Below are positions 51,020 to 62,237 of a stretch of 64,000 bases of DNA, piece after piece. A program made the translations under genes and the position numbers. Every line of letters begins with the position of its first letter. Within the stretch, counting starts at the first letter, position 1. Below the pieces are notes generated by a model. It had not been told where the DNA came from. It made no database searches and worked only from the letters and a program-made list of their open reading frames with translations. The stretch comes from Anisakis pegreffii (Eukaryota; Nematoda; Chromadorea; Rhabditida; Anisakidae), in assembly GCA_035041965.1 (NCBI GenBank), contig JAPYMA010001660.1, positions 80,842 to 144,841 of the forward strand, read 5' to 3'.

Positions 51020-53100
51020 AACTTCGCTTCACTACTTCGAATTTCGCCTCCTTTCAATGAAAAATGACATGCAACCGAATATTCAAGAAGATGACTCATA
51101 GATTTATGACGCTGGAACTTCCAAACCTTGAATGGGAATCACTTGCTGTTTCGTATGACCACAGGCGTTGAGCCGTCGCATCATTGATTGCGTTGGTGTT
51201 GCCCACGGTGTTAGGTTAGTTCCTCCAACGACATTTACCCTAGCGGATCTTTTATAAAGGAGACACCCATCCACGAAGAATCAGAGCATTACCAGAGTCT
51301 CGGCCGCGGCTGGAGATGAACCCCAGCCAAAGCCTAAGCATCAACCTCAGACTAGCACTGAGAGTCAGCCTTGTCCTAGGCCTGAGCGTTAATCTTTGTT
51401 CAGAGTATTTTATTTGTATCCTTTTGATTTGTGCTTCAATTTTGAACGTCCTATCTGTACCGCTGGCACCGGTTGAATTGTGCTCAGCTTTAGTTTGAGT
51501 GTCACACGGCTGGCTCTTTATCGGTGTTGATGAGCCCTCGTGGCACTCACTACGCTGTTTCAATTGTTCATGTATCCAAAATATTCCTCGCTTCATTGCG
51601 TATCGTTTTTGTTTTGTGAGCACTTAAACTTGGGCAGTTAAACCTTTTATCTACACGATAAAGCCATAAACACGCATAGAAGTGCGAAACTAATCCAATG
51701 GTACTAAATTACATTAAAAGATGATTATTGTATTACAGATGAACACAACTATAACTATCGGTCGATAGTATAGATGAGCGAATCAAATGAAAACTAAATA
51801 ATAACATAGATCAAACAAGCGGTAGTTAAGGGCAGATTGAACAACAAGCTGGAGCTTGCCGCTCGATTTCAATAGGCATGGCGAGTCGTTCGACTCTCAA
51901 AATTGGACTTGCCATGACTATTGACCGAAGCTTATTCGCCTTCGTCGACAGGCGTGGTATATCCAACATCGAGACAGTCCGTATAAGTGATGGCATCAAA
52001 CCGTTGGGTGGTCGGAAAAATCTCACAATTCCGGTCGCACTTCTGACAATTGCATTCCTGCCGAGCAATCTGTAAAGTCGGTCGGAATTTCGACTGCCGG
52101 AAATTCAAAATGTCAATTCGGTCGGATTCCGACCGAACCATTCCGACAGTCGGTCAAAACTCGATTGTCGGAATATCCAAATGTGAATTCAGTCAGATTT
52201 CTAGTGATTGAAATTCTGCTCCGGTGAAATCATTACCGCAAGATTCCGAGCGCACTCTGGAATTCGTTGCAGTGTGTGCATTCGCTATTTCGTTTCGCAC
52301 TGCGAAACTATGATTTATTGATGCATTGATGAAAAGTGCAGTCTGTCTTAACACATTGCAAAAAGCTGTGATATGAAGACACGTTTAATAATTTTACTCG
52401 CAACATTATTATCTGCAATGGTTATCAGTGTTGATATTATCGTGCACAGCAGCACTGGTATTAACCTCATTTCATGATCACGCCTATCGGCACCACACCT
52501 GACTGCCATTCACATACATGTTCGATCCGCGATTATGCAAATCTCTGTGCAAATTATGCAAACTTCCAACGTCTTTTCCCAATTTTCCGTCGCGACATTC
52601 TGCATCAATTTGTCCATTTGTTCATTAGGGCTACTTTCTTTACCCAATTAATTTTGTTTTCCTTTGCACATTAACCATAAACCTCAACTTTTTTACCTCT
52701 TCAACTAGAGTTTGCATGTGATACCAACTTACGAATCTCGATCACGATCCCAGGATTTTTGGGAATTGAAAACAAGTCATTTCGTATGAATACGGATACG
52801 CTACTCTGTTGAGGAATTATGTGAAGAGTTTATTAATAGATTACTGTAAAATTGTGAAATCGAACGTTAGTCAAGAAAAGAGGTTATTTACTGTTGAATT
52901 TTAGAACCTCGTGACTGTTTTGCTTCATTTGGGGATTTTCTTGATTTAGTGATGAGTAATGATGGCAAAGGAAAGAGTTTATAATAAGTACTCTTTCGGT
53001 TGATTCGATGACCTCGATGAATGTTGTTCTGATAGTTACTCGCAGATCATTTACGGTTAATCACTTATCTCTTATCTCTCGCTTTCAATCGTCTCTTTCG
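51020..53100. other. Spacer between the two transferase copies
   Basis: About 2 kb unique to the space between the duplicated units. It includes GC-richer patches near 51.15-51.5 kb with direct and inverted short repeats (AGCCT/CAGCC, CTAAGC/GCCTAGG types), and degenerate tandem units rich in TCGGTCGG at 52010-52200. I find no exon I can assign; open frames at 51252-51623 (-) and 51826-52068 (-) run through these repeats and look like chance. Confidence 0.5.
52010..52200 (+). repeat. Degenerate tandem repeat, about 72-bp period
   Basis: GTCGGTC...TCGACTGCCGGAA-TTC-AAATGT-AATTCGGTCGGATT at 52077 recurs at 52149 as GTCGGTC...TCGATTGTCGGAATATCCAAATGTGAATTCAGTCAGATT. A more diverged unit may precede it near 52011. 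Within units TCGGTCGGATTCCGACCGA is self-complementary. It resembles a small satellite or the inside of a foldback element. Confidence 0.55.
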
Positions 53101-53399
53101 CGACACCATCGATGTATATTTCGCTGTTGCAACCTCTAAAGTATCATATACGTTTTTCTTCCTTCCGCAAATTTATTTCACCTCTTATGCTAGTTAAGTA
53201 TCTAGATAGCAGGTAAGAATCTTCTTTGTTTGTTACAGTCATAAACAGCTTCTATTTTGTGTGCTTCAGTAAAATAGTTGGATTAAATTTCAATCGAAAT
53301 GGATGCTGGGAGATTGCCATAGGCTCAGCAAATAAAGTATCAATTTCGATCAACGATACCTCTCAAACATTCTCTCAATAATGCTGAAAAAGTTTCAGG
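53101..53399 (+). promoter_or_regulatory. Duplicated upstream region and probable spliced-leader acceptor of transferase copy 2
   Basis: From about 53125 the sequence matches the region upstream of copy 1 (from about 46375): GTTGCAACCT-T-AAGTATCATAT, GCTAGTTAAGT, TTTTGTGTGCTTCAGT, TAGTTGGATTAAAT and ATCAACGATACCT. This shows that the promoter region was part of the duplication. AAGTTTCAG ends at 53399, again 12 nt before the ATG at 53412. Confidence 0.6.
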
Positions 53400-53411
53400 T
53401 GATCAACGACA

Positions 53412-56400
53412 TGAGAATATCCAGCCAATGGATTTCGAACCCACCAGATTACCTCATAGCACTTGCAATTATTCTACTCTTCCTCTATGGATGCATACTC
53501 CCAGGCAACCAGTTACAGATCGCCAAGGTATTGTACAAACCCTCATTTATCAATCATATCATTCAATCAGCAATAAAAATCTCAGAGTCATTCATGTGAA
53601 AGAGAGTATTAATTCGATAATTTTCAAGTGCAAATCGCCGTTGATGTATTTTTTGTATATGGAAGAATACGACGAGTTTAACTGCCTGTGGTCGTAAGAA
53701 ACGTTGGATGTTTTGCACGTGATTTATGAAGAAGATATACTAGATTGAACGCGACATTCTGAAGTTATTGAACGAGAATGCTGCGAGTGTTTCTATGGAA
53801 TCAATTCGACAGGCAGCTGACTACGAAAATTTCATTCGTCGTCTCAAGGCTATTGGAAAGCCACCGAATATACAATTTGTGAGCTTCAATTTCATTTTTT
53901 TTAATTCGCAGCCATCCTGATGGTATGCATCAAGTTAAACCGATATGAAGAACACATAAGGGATTGTATCTTCATAATTGTCACACTAAACTGATATTTC
54001 GCCAAGTTCATCAACAATGTTGATTGATTTCGCTTCTTATCCTCAGGATCTGAATCTTTTTCGTTAGACAAAAAGGGATAAAAATACAAGTAGAAAGATG
54101 GAGTATTTGTCGTGAAACAAATGACACTGAATGCTCATGAACCTGAAGATGTCAAGATAGGTGATTATACATCAATTTGATGCGCTACCGAGATGAATAT
54201 CACAAAAGATATCACAGCAGTTAGATCGACTTTGGAATCGTTCATTGAGTTGTGCATTGCGTATTTGAAGATATATATCGAATGAACGAATTTCAGTTGA
54301 ATAAGAAAGCAGTCGACATCGTGCTGAACCATTTATGCAACTTGAGTATGATGAAGGGTGCTGTTGACCGAATGGCTTTTGTGACATTCGATAAGGAATC
54401 TGCACAAGCAATTCAAGCATTTTACCCTTCCATACCAATTCTCATCTATGAAATTCCGTTGCTACAGGTAAATTGCTATCTCATCGAAAGTTCCGCAATG
54501 TTAATATGGTCACTAGACGTCCAAGAACCATTAGGGACGCTGACCGTGGAACAGATTGTTTTGGTCAAAAGACGACGAATCCATCTTAATTTTCCCATAT
54601 TTCGGTTACACCTAAACATCAGTGAACAGCAAGAAAGAAACGCCTAGCAAAACAATAAATTCAGTCACTTATCATCAATAACTTTTCAAAAAAATAACAA
54701 AAAAATCACAATTGATTTTTCAATTAATGAAAAAGTTAGAAATATTGCAGGAAGGCATAAAAAGTCTAGCGGATAATGCAAGCCAAGTTGTTCAACAGAT
54801 GTTTCGATATCAATTGATGTATTTATTTCGTACAAATGTAGTCAGAGCGCTTCTGGATGAAGGTATCTCCCTTTGGACGACTCAAGCAGATAGCATTTGG
54901 CGAGCAAATCTTTTCGATTTCGGATATGATCTCGATCAAGATCCGAATAATGACTTGACTGATTACGATGCTTACTTCGATACTGTTGGAACTGATGAGG
55001 TGATTGATTTCAAAAATTTATGGAGGATCGGAATCTCTCTGAGATTTCCTTCCCGATCGTTGAATTGAAAAATCGAATTGCAATATCAAAGATGTTGATC
55101 ATTTGGAAAGCACACCAACTAAAAAACCTCTTCGTGTTCCATCTCAAATTTGTTGCTGTAAATGTATCCATGATAGGAAGATGATTGATTCAAATCATCT
55201 CAACACAGAATCATTTCCAGATATTCTACTTCAAAAAGCTCCAACCGTGGATATGTGGATCAACAATTTTCGTGCGTGCGAATGGTCGGAATCGACGTAT
55301 GTTTGATCGACTTCACACGCTACTTCTGCAAATGGTCGCAGCAGATTCATCGCTCTTATCAAAACTTTGTCAAAATGGTGTAGCCAAATGCTATTTAATG
55401 CCCCACAGGTTCTAAAACTGTCTCTTTTGCACTCATCCGCTTCAAAATTCAAAAATTTTCCAGCTAATATTATCCGTTGTGAAACCTTTATTGGCTGTAT
55501 CGTTCGCCGAACGCATATTAATTTAGCAAAATGCGTTGGGGCAGAGGTATCGCTCGCCCTAACGCACCTCACTTTAGCAATATTTATTTTGATAATACTC
55601 TCCTTGATCAAGTCGTTTTCGATTACTTGTTTTATCCTCGACCGAATGCTCATTTGAACTCAAAATTGCGTAATGACAGATACAAAGTTCAATTTGACGC
55701 ACACCGCGGTCGAACCAAAAATAAAGTGATGAGATTGAATGAGCAGTATCAAAAGGGGCATTAAGGTTGTGCTATGCAGCATACTTATATGAACCTTTCT
55801 CGAATTTTTGTGCAAAACTTGCCTCGTTAACGGTTCGTTTGATTTCTTGACACTGATCTCTTTCGACCATAAAAACTTTACCACATTCGATGAGGTTTAA
55901 GCATTAGGACCCGCATTTCTTATATGGAAACTTAGGCGGTAATTGCTTATGTATGTTGCAGTGTTGCATCGAACATCAACTGGTTCTTCGGTCCCGCACG
56001 GAAAAACCCTCCATATTTCATTCAAATCGATGGAACGGCTAAAAATACGACTAAGATGAAGTATTTGAGAGATAACGGCTTCGGTTTCATTGACGAAAAG
56101 ACAAAGGAGTGCAGCCATGCTGCCGTTCGTGATGGAATGTTCGTATTATTAAACGGTTATCATTGATACCGACAGATCTGACTGAAGCTCATCCTGAACC
56201 GGCTTTCTGGACGGGGCGACACCATCTGCAAGCCAAGATGCCCGGGGAGATGGGGACCTGACAAAAAGACCGAGGAAGAAACTGGCGGGGTGTGTCTCAA
56301 CTTGAGCAAGCCGTAGGAATTGGAGTGAGGAGCGACCCCGACTAAGGTATCCGTTGGGGTTTTAAGTGGAACCCCGTTCTGCGACTGGCACTAGTGATGA

Positions 56401-57118
56401 TATCTAGCCCCCATTGTGTGGACTAGGCGTACGGACCTTAGAGTCAAGATCTGCCGATGCCCTGAAAGCGAAGTCGCACCTGGAGGGACTCGTTGGAGCC
56501 GGCACAGAGAGAGTAGAGGGACTCCGTCAACGTTAAAGTCTTGAACAGAAACCAGCTATGCAAAAGCTGCAGCAATAAGATCTAATCTGCATTATGTGGA
56601 ATAGGCGTGTGAACAATACTGTGAACAATACGTCTGCCAATACTCTTTCGGGAGTTTTTGACAGATCTTAATCTTCAGTAGTTACCATATCAGTAAGCAT
56701 ATAGCCGCTAACGATAAAAAATGTTAGCATAAAAGTAGTTGTCACTTCATTAAACTATAGCCGAAGTTCTCTGGCCATCACCATTACAAAGTGTTGTTCC
56801 TAGTGAAATCGGAAACCACGGTTTTAACTTACGGAAACTACTTATGTATGCTATATTGTGATAAAATTCAGAAACTAGTCGTTAGAGATCATTTCAACAA
56901 TATCAGTCAATAAGAAAATTTACCATTTCAGCTACCGTCTCCAACTTGCACCAAAAACTATTATGACCGATCAAGTATTTCAAGTTAATCCCGCGTTGAC
57001 TTTACTACTTGGACTTGAAGACACAGCTATTCGATTGATTCCGTTCGGTAAGCAGCGATATCAACGACTGAAGTTCATACCAGGATATCGCGCTCGTTAT
57101 TCGATCAAATATCCGTAA
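53412..57118 (+). CDS. Nucleotide-diphospho-sugar transferase-like protein, copy 2, possibly damaged
   Basis: Matching exons are 53412-53528, 53744-53878, 54297-54467, 54751-54999, 55221-55408, from 55578, 55962 to about 56155, and 56932-57118. The first five have the same lengths and phases as copy 1 and keep the signal anchor (YLIALAIILLFLYGCILPG), VTFDKESAQAIQAFYP, LLDEGISLWTTQADSIWR and QPWICGSTIFVRA. This copy keeps the family's Asp-Gln (LLDQVVFDYLF), where copy 1 has Asn-Gln. At the 3' ends of the sixth and seventh exons I find no GT donor that leaves two nucleotides, which the following exons need. If the sixth exon is not spliced, the protein ends at the TAA at 55762. Either the donors are unusual or the copy is becoming a pseudogene with a truncated product. 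Confidence 0.65.
56156..56660 (+). repeat. GC-rich block in the last intron of transferase copy 2
   Basis: About 500 bp, much richer in G and C than the surroundings, begins directly after the seventh exon. It is related at both ends to the block in copy 1. Inside, two similar stretches occur: near 56397-56437 (GATATCTAGCCCCCATTGTG, GGACTAGGCGTACGGAC) and near 56579-56615 (GATCTAATCTGCATTATGTG, GAATAGGCGTGTGAAC). The frame is closed in all readings. It looks like a retroelement-derived repeat, class unknown. Confidence 0.5.
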
Positions 57119-58462
57119 CATTTGTTTAGTATACTTTAATCCCATGTGTAACACCAATGATATGATAAAAACATCCGCTCTATGTTGCCGAATTGCTAGT
57201 CGTACCTCCGAGCCTTCTTAACTATGGTAGCTAGCCACGCCCATAAATTACGGTAGTTAGCTATGCCCACACTTAAGGAAAACGTTATGAATTGAGTAAA
57301 GACACGAACAGTTGAAAAACCGAAACGGTCACACTGATTTGCCTGTTTAAGTGACGAGGAATGATCCATGTTAATTTATTATCTAATTCAATCTTGTTAT
57401 AAGTGTCAGATCACAACTTGCAAGCTTTGTCGTGCTTACAAGCTAAAGAAAGACCATCTGGACTACGCGCATGCATGCATTAATTTCTCGTCATTTTGGC
57501 CCCATCCACTTTTAGTAGTCAGCACCGATGATTTTACTTATGGTGAGAATTTCTATGAGACGCTGAATAGCAATTAGTAAATGAAATCGTTGCATCAAAC
57601 TGTCCACTACTAGTATCATCTTGCAATAATACATAATCAACGTAATTCTGAGCAACCTCAAACTTAATCAATTAATATCTAAGAAAACAACCTCATTCTA
57701 AGCACCACTGAAACCAACCGATTTATTATAGTACTCGCAAGAGTAATCGCTCATTTCCTTGCAATTTTCAAATCAGCAGACGAGATACTGTGCAAGATTT
57801 TGATACGAAATCTCGCCCACGGTATCCAAGGAGAAACTGAGAAGGCTTCTTCCATGACACACTCTACACAAAGGAAAATACTGAGCAGAAGTCATAGACA
57901 GCAACTTTTTTTGTGCATATTCCTAATTATCAAACACTGCTGGTCATTCAAGCCTTCTGATCTCATCATAGGATTTACCTTCGCTTGCATTACACGTCAT
58001 GCTATAAATGCCTATTCGTGATATTGCTTTCCCATCTTATAAGGATTAAATGTCCTAACAAGAAAGATAACGAACACGTTAGAGTCCATGATTCGGAGAT
58101 TTTTAAATAATGAAGAGCAGAAGATTAACACTACATGTATGCAAGGCCCGACTCAAGATTCCAAAACAGCTGACTAATAGTAATAATTATGCTCCACAGC
58201 ATCGACTTCGTGAACCATTCACAAATCCCCTCAATCCCACAATTGGAACAGTTTTGCCATAATAGCAACGCTACCTGCCAACCACAGCACGCGACAAAAG
58301 CTACACATGCATGAAATCTAACCATTACAATCCAGAATCATCTTTTGCGCACACAGCGACTTAGCGATCATTCCTATCAAGCTAAAACACTTATCGCGCA
58401 TATGATCTAAAAAAAACCACAGTCATGGTCACAGATTCTAAAAGTTCACAGTCTCAGTCGCG
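57119..58462. other. No supported gene downstream of transferase copy 2
   Basis: AT-rich DNA. A plus-strand open frame at 57368-57577 has a CYKCQITTCKLC cluster but no wider zinc-finger pattern or splice sites. A minus-strand frame at 58325-58131 is Trp/Cys-rich and hydrophobic and may be a chance frame. Confidence 0.45.
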
Positions 58463-58648
58463 TTACATGTAAGAGATGTTACCGCAGTCACCCTTCAGTA
58501 ACACAGTCAAGAAATCGAAGATCCACATCCCAATAGTATATATCCACAGTCCAACAGTATATAATTGACAACAAAGCATCATAGCAATCAAAAGAACAAT
58601 CAGAATTAGAAGGAAACATGGTCTTAAATGTTGCGAAAGATCTGCCAT
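58463..58648 (-). CDS. Possible small membrane protein
   Basis: From the ATG at 58648 the minus-strand frame reads MADLSQHLRPC and then a long hydrophobic run: FLLILIVLLIAMMLCC followed by LYTVGLWIYTIGMWIFDFL. It closes with KGDCGNISYM and a stop, 61 residues in all. The pattern fits one or two membrane helices. There is no homologous family I recognise, no proven splice context, and AT-rich DNA often gives hydrophobic frames, so this is only a candidate. Confidence 0.22.
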   Translation of the reverse strand: MADLSQHLRPCFLLILIVLLIAMMLCCQLYTVGLWIYTIGMWIFDFLTVLLKGDCGNISYM

Positions 58649-59079
58649 CCGTAGTCCTCTCAACAACCACGCATGACCACCACAAAAAGATGACCTGCCA
58701 CCATAAGTCGGGTTTTTCAAAGGTGACCCGAAATTTAGGTGAACAGGTCATGGAACACGAGTTAAAAGACTTTTATTCAACGGTGTGAAAAATACAACAA
58801 TGAACAACAAAAACGAAGCACTACTCCAAGCAGAACTTCGTCAAAATATGACAGATTGGTTTTCCTGTCTATACAATAGCCATCAGCTTTGACACAGAGA
58901 TTTTCAGGGACAACCCCGGTTAGTTCCCAATTTTATGAGTGGAAAGAACTATTATTCATACCTAGGATCTGAATATTTGCACGAAATGTTCGAAGAAAGT
59001 CTCTAATTATTTCAGTAGCACTATTAACAAGTGATAATTGGCAGATGATAAATATACTGGTAATTGCTAAACTCTCCAG

Positions 59080-59276
59080 AGTTTTTTTCGGAAATGTTTC
59101 TCCAAGCCACCTTTCCCCGAGAAGTTATGACTCAGTCAGTCTTGAGCCTGAGAAGACTTCACGCCAGCAACCTAAAGAGAAGTCCAAACCCGATGCAGGA
59201 GCTAAACCACAGCTACCTAGCTCAGCATCAGCATGTGCGAAAGCTCTCAAATGTGGTGAATTGTTGAAAGCAAAGG
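59080..59276 (+). CDS. Candidate exon of an unassigned protein
   Basis: After a CTCTCCAG acceptor (ending 59080) a frame reads FFGNVSPSHLSPRSYDSVSL, a Lys/Pro-rich segment (EKSKPDAGAKPQLPS) and SACAKALKCGELLKAK, then meets a donor GTACTG at 59277. The composition is coding-like and unlike the flanking AT-rich frames. A similar TTATTTCAGT(A/G)GCACTA segment occurs both before it (59011) and after it (59323), hinting at a small local duplication. I do not recognise the protein and cannot extend the gene. Confidence 0.3.
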
Positions 59277-59539
59277 TACTGATTCATCATTTTGGTAGTA
59301 TTCAAACCCCATCTTCTAGGTTATTTCAGTGGCACTAGCAAGAGATGATAATCAAACTGGCAGGGGAAACAAGGATAGCATCAGCAATGTTGTATGAATG
59401 CATTATGATAGAGGCAAATAGATAAGCTTCGGCGAGTAACCACAAACACCTGAGAGATTTCTTCTTATAATGCATTTAGTAACATTGAACTGAGTGAAGC
59501 GATTTCATATGTGCAAGCCAATGGTCAGCCCGATCATAA

Positions 59540-59835
59540 TTCCCCCCTGTTAAGAGAAAGTGCGCACAGTGAGTCCGGGAACCCTCGTTACCTGAGCAAA
59601 TGCCCGAAGGCACTACTCAGGCCAACTTACGCGCAATTCCCTATCCCCGGTCAAATCGGCGCCTTTCCCGGGCCGGGAACGCCCGTATTTTATTTCGAAG
59701 ATGAATGATGACGATACCCGGGTAAGCATCATCAACATATTTTGAAGTATTTCTCCCCGATTCGCCGAGACTGCCGGTAGGCGGGGAACGCCTGTCGCAG
59801 TTACCTAAACCTAGCCCCTCTTATTGGCAGCTCGA
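59540..59835 (+). repeat. GC-rich island, probably repeat-derived
   Basis: About 300 bp with many CCCGG, GGGAACGCC and CCCCGA motifs stands out from the AT-rich surroundings. It contains GGGCCGGGAACGCCCGTATT and GTAGGCGGGGAACGCCTGTC, two related segments about 110 bp apart, and a GATGATGACGATACC stretch. A 65-codon frame ends inside it (PVFYFEDE, stop at 59706). It may be the end of a non-LTR element or another retroelement fragment; I cannot class it. Confidence 0.4.
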
Positions 59836-60913
59836 CAGGTTGGGATCACCCATGCAACCAAAATGTGCTTTTTAATAATGACCATTGACTGCACACATGA
59901 TATCGTCATCGACTTAATTCAGCTGTCACTAAACAGCACTACAAGGAATATGTTCTTCGAGCCACCACCTAGTGACTCGACTCTTCGGGTGAGTGGTCCA
60001 GGCGAACTTTCCAGACCTACCGCTACCACCATAAGGCTCTTCATACCCTACACTATTGAAACTCAATTTTTGTGGGAATGTTTTTTAATGTGCCAGTGTA
60101 ATTATCATCATCACTAGGTGCACTCCCTCCCACGATTGGAACAACTGTTTTCAGACAATACCTATGCCTCCAAAAATTTACCACTTCCAAGAGCTTACGC
60201 ATCATGCTGAGTCTGACCTAGGTATTTGCAGTGAAGCATGCGCATGAAGTTCGGACCCTTCTTCAAGCTACGTGCATAAAATCTAAACAGGCCTAGAACG
60301 AACTAAGTTAAAACCACCCGAACTGAGGTAATTTTGAGAGAACATTTTCCGACTGAATGTTTGGAACGTCACTGAGGTGTTTCTCAACTGACTCTGAACA
60401 TAAAGCTTAACGATTTTGAAACATCAAACTTAACCACAAACAGGTAGTTTATCCCAGGGGCTCAGGAGATCACATGAAATATCACATATTCAACATAAAA
60501 ACTATTGATACATGTTCATGTTATACAATTGAACTTGAGAATATATGTACAAATAATAAATTTACAAATGCACAAGTGAACAACGATCAGCATTTACAAA
60601 TACATCAATATTTGTAACCAAATGAATGAAAATAAAATGAAGAAAGTAAAAAAAAGTGGTCACTCACTACGGTTCAATTTTAATTTTGTTTTCTTTTGCC
60701 ATATATATCAACCAAATAACACGAAAAACATGTGATGCTCAGTCAACTGATGCTCATTTATTACGATCCTAAGACACTAGAAAAAATTAAATATTCTAAA
60801 TGATGCTAAAGTTCAAAATGATGGAAAACTGGCCTGAGGTGCGTTGACGCACCCTGCGTCGTGTTGTTATGTCGGATATAAGATTGCGATGTTGTTTTGT
60901 AAGATTACGATCT

Positions 60914-61196
60914 TTAACCCATTGGTGACACACTCTCTTTTGTCGCAAATACCTTCATGTAGGTCCGACGTTTGCCCTCTCGACGGGATGCAAAACATCT
61001 GACCGCACTTCGAATATCATTCTGAAAAAAGCACCAATACAATGATTATATCAACAAGTCAAAACAAACATCACGATGCTGTATTTATCAATAAAGCACA
61101 AATCGAATCATAAATACTCACCCTATTCAGATCGCGTAATCCCACAGCATCATTCGCTCGATGCCATCGGCCGTGATCCATCACACGTCCTGTGTC
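60914..61196 (-). CDS. Small two-exon gene or 3' gene fragment, left palindrome copy
   Basis: This is the mirror image of the right-arm unit. Exons on the minus strand are 61196-61122 and 61021-60914, with acceptors TTTCTAG and TTTTTTCAG and donor AGG|GTGAGT. From an ATG at 61181 the product would be 55 residues and basic: MDHGRWHRANDAVGLRDLNR, then NDIRSAVRCFASRREGKRR and TYMKVFATKESVSPMG. The TAA stop ends at 60914. The ATG lies 15 nt after the first acceptor, so it could be a trans-spliced small gene. It could equally be the last two exons of a larger gene whose start was left out of the palindrome. No family was recognised. Confidence 0.5.
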
Positions 61197-61749
61197 CTAG
61201 AAAGAGAATCATAGACCATAGATTATCAGCCAGCGATATGCCGCGATCGGTTATCAATTCACGATATCATTCAATCCTGGCAACCTGTTAGTGTCACTAG
61301 TCAATAAGTTGAAGCAAAAGGTAAACCGAATATCATCGTAAACAACACTTAACTTAATAAATTGAATGCCAAAAACACATCAAACACTAGCAAAATTTGA
61401 CCACATCGCAGTCGTATTCACAGCACAATATTAAACCGCATGGTTCATACCACAACGTTAATAATGCTGACTGATTAACGCACGCAAGTAAACGATGGTG
61501 TATTGATCACTGCTGATCAAAAATAAATGATGGCGCATTCATCACTGTTGATCAACGCTCATCACGAAACAATGGTGACTACGGAAGTTGATCAAATACA
61601 TTAGCGGCATGCAGTAAGTTAGATCACATGAACAGTCTGATACCGATAGTCGGCCAAACATTCACCAATTCAACAGATTCTATAAAATCAAAAACTATCA
61701 GTAAAAAGTCATTTCCGGGCTAAATTGAGATTTTCGAGCTAAGTTCATT

Positions 61750-62010
61750 CTCAAGTTAGCCCAGTAACATGTGAATTCATTTGCATCATTCGATCCAGCT
61801 GGATCTCAGCATTCAGAAAAATATATATAATGTCGAGCGATTTTGTTATCCTTAGCAGAGATAGCCATTTTCTGGTGATAGTCTCAATTCAATTGCGCAG
61901 TCGCGCTCACTCATACAAATTGATCACTGTAGAGCAATCAATATGTTCATATTAGGAATAGTCAGATTGCGATCTTAGAGCTAACCGTCTTCTCAGGTTT
62001 ACGCGGAAAC
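61750..62010 (+). repeat. Dispersed repeat, copy in the left palindrome arm
   Basis: CTCAAGTTAGCCCAGTAACA, TTCGATCCAGCTGGATCTCA, CATTCAGAAAAATATATA, GCGCAGTCGCGCTC and AGAGCAATCAATATG match the copy near 1 kb almost step for step. The last part (ACCGTCTTCTCAGGTTTACG) matches the copy near 11.1 kb. The mirror copy lies at 62238-62498. Confidence 0.85.
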
Positions 62011-62237
62011 CCGGATTTTTTTTTTTCTGAACAACGAGATCCAGCTGGATCGAATGATGCAAAAAAATTCTTATGTCAGTGGGAAAACTTGAGCTTACGG
62101 TAGCCTTGAATCTGGCACCCGGGATAGCATTAAAAAAATGCCTATATCTCCTCAACCAAGCCAAATTGCTCAGCAAAATTTTTAATATTCTGAGTCTGGA
62201 GGTTCTGCTGGATCGATCGGTGAGAAGAAATTCGCAT
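62011..62237 (-). repeat. Palindrome spacer, itself a further dispersed-repeat copy
   Basis: The 227-bp unpaired centre is not unrelated DNA. Its minus strand reads TTCAAGGCTACCGTAAGCTCAAGTTTTCCCACTGACAT...GAATTTTTTTGCATCATTCGATCCAGCTGGATC (62118-62038), closely matching 940-1016. The centre therefore consists of nested copies in opposite orientations. Confidence 0.8.

Larger units (their letters stand above)
60248..62010 (+). repeat. Left arm of a giant inverted repeat
   Basis: Position x in this arm pairs with position 124248 minus x in the right arm, without any insertion or deletion over the 1763 bp visible. The arm contains a small gene copy on the minus strand (61196-60914), clusters of TGATCA-containing direct repeats near 61.5 kb, and a copy of the dispersed repeat near its inner end. 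The arm may extend left of 60248; its partner would be outside the window. I found four base differences from the right arm: 60409, 60534, 60580 and 60625. Confidence 0.97.
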
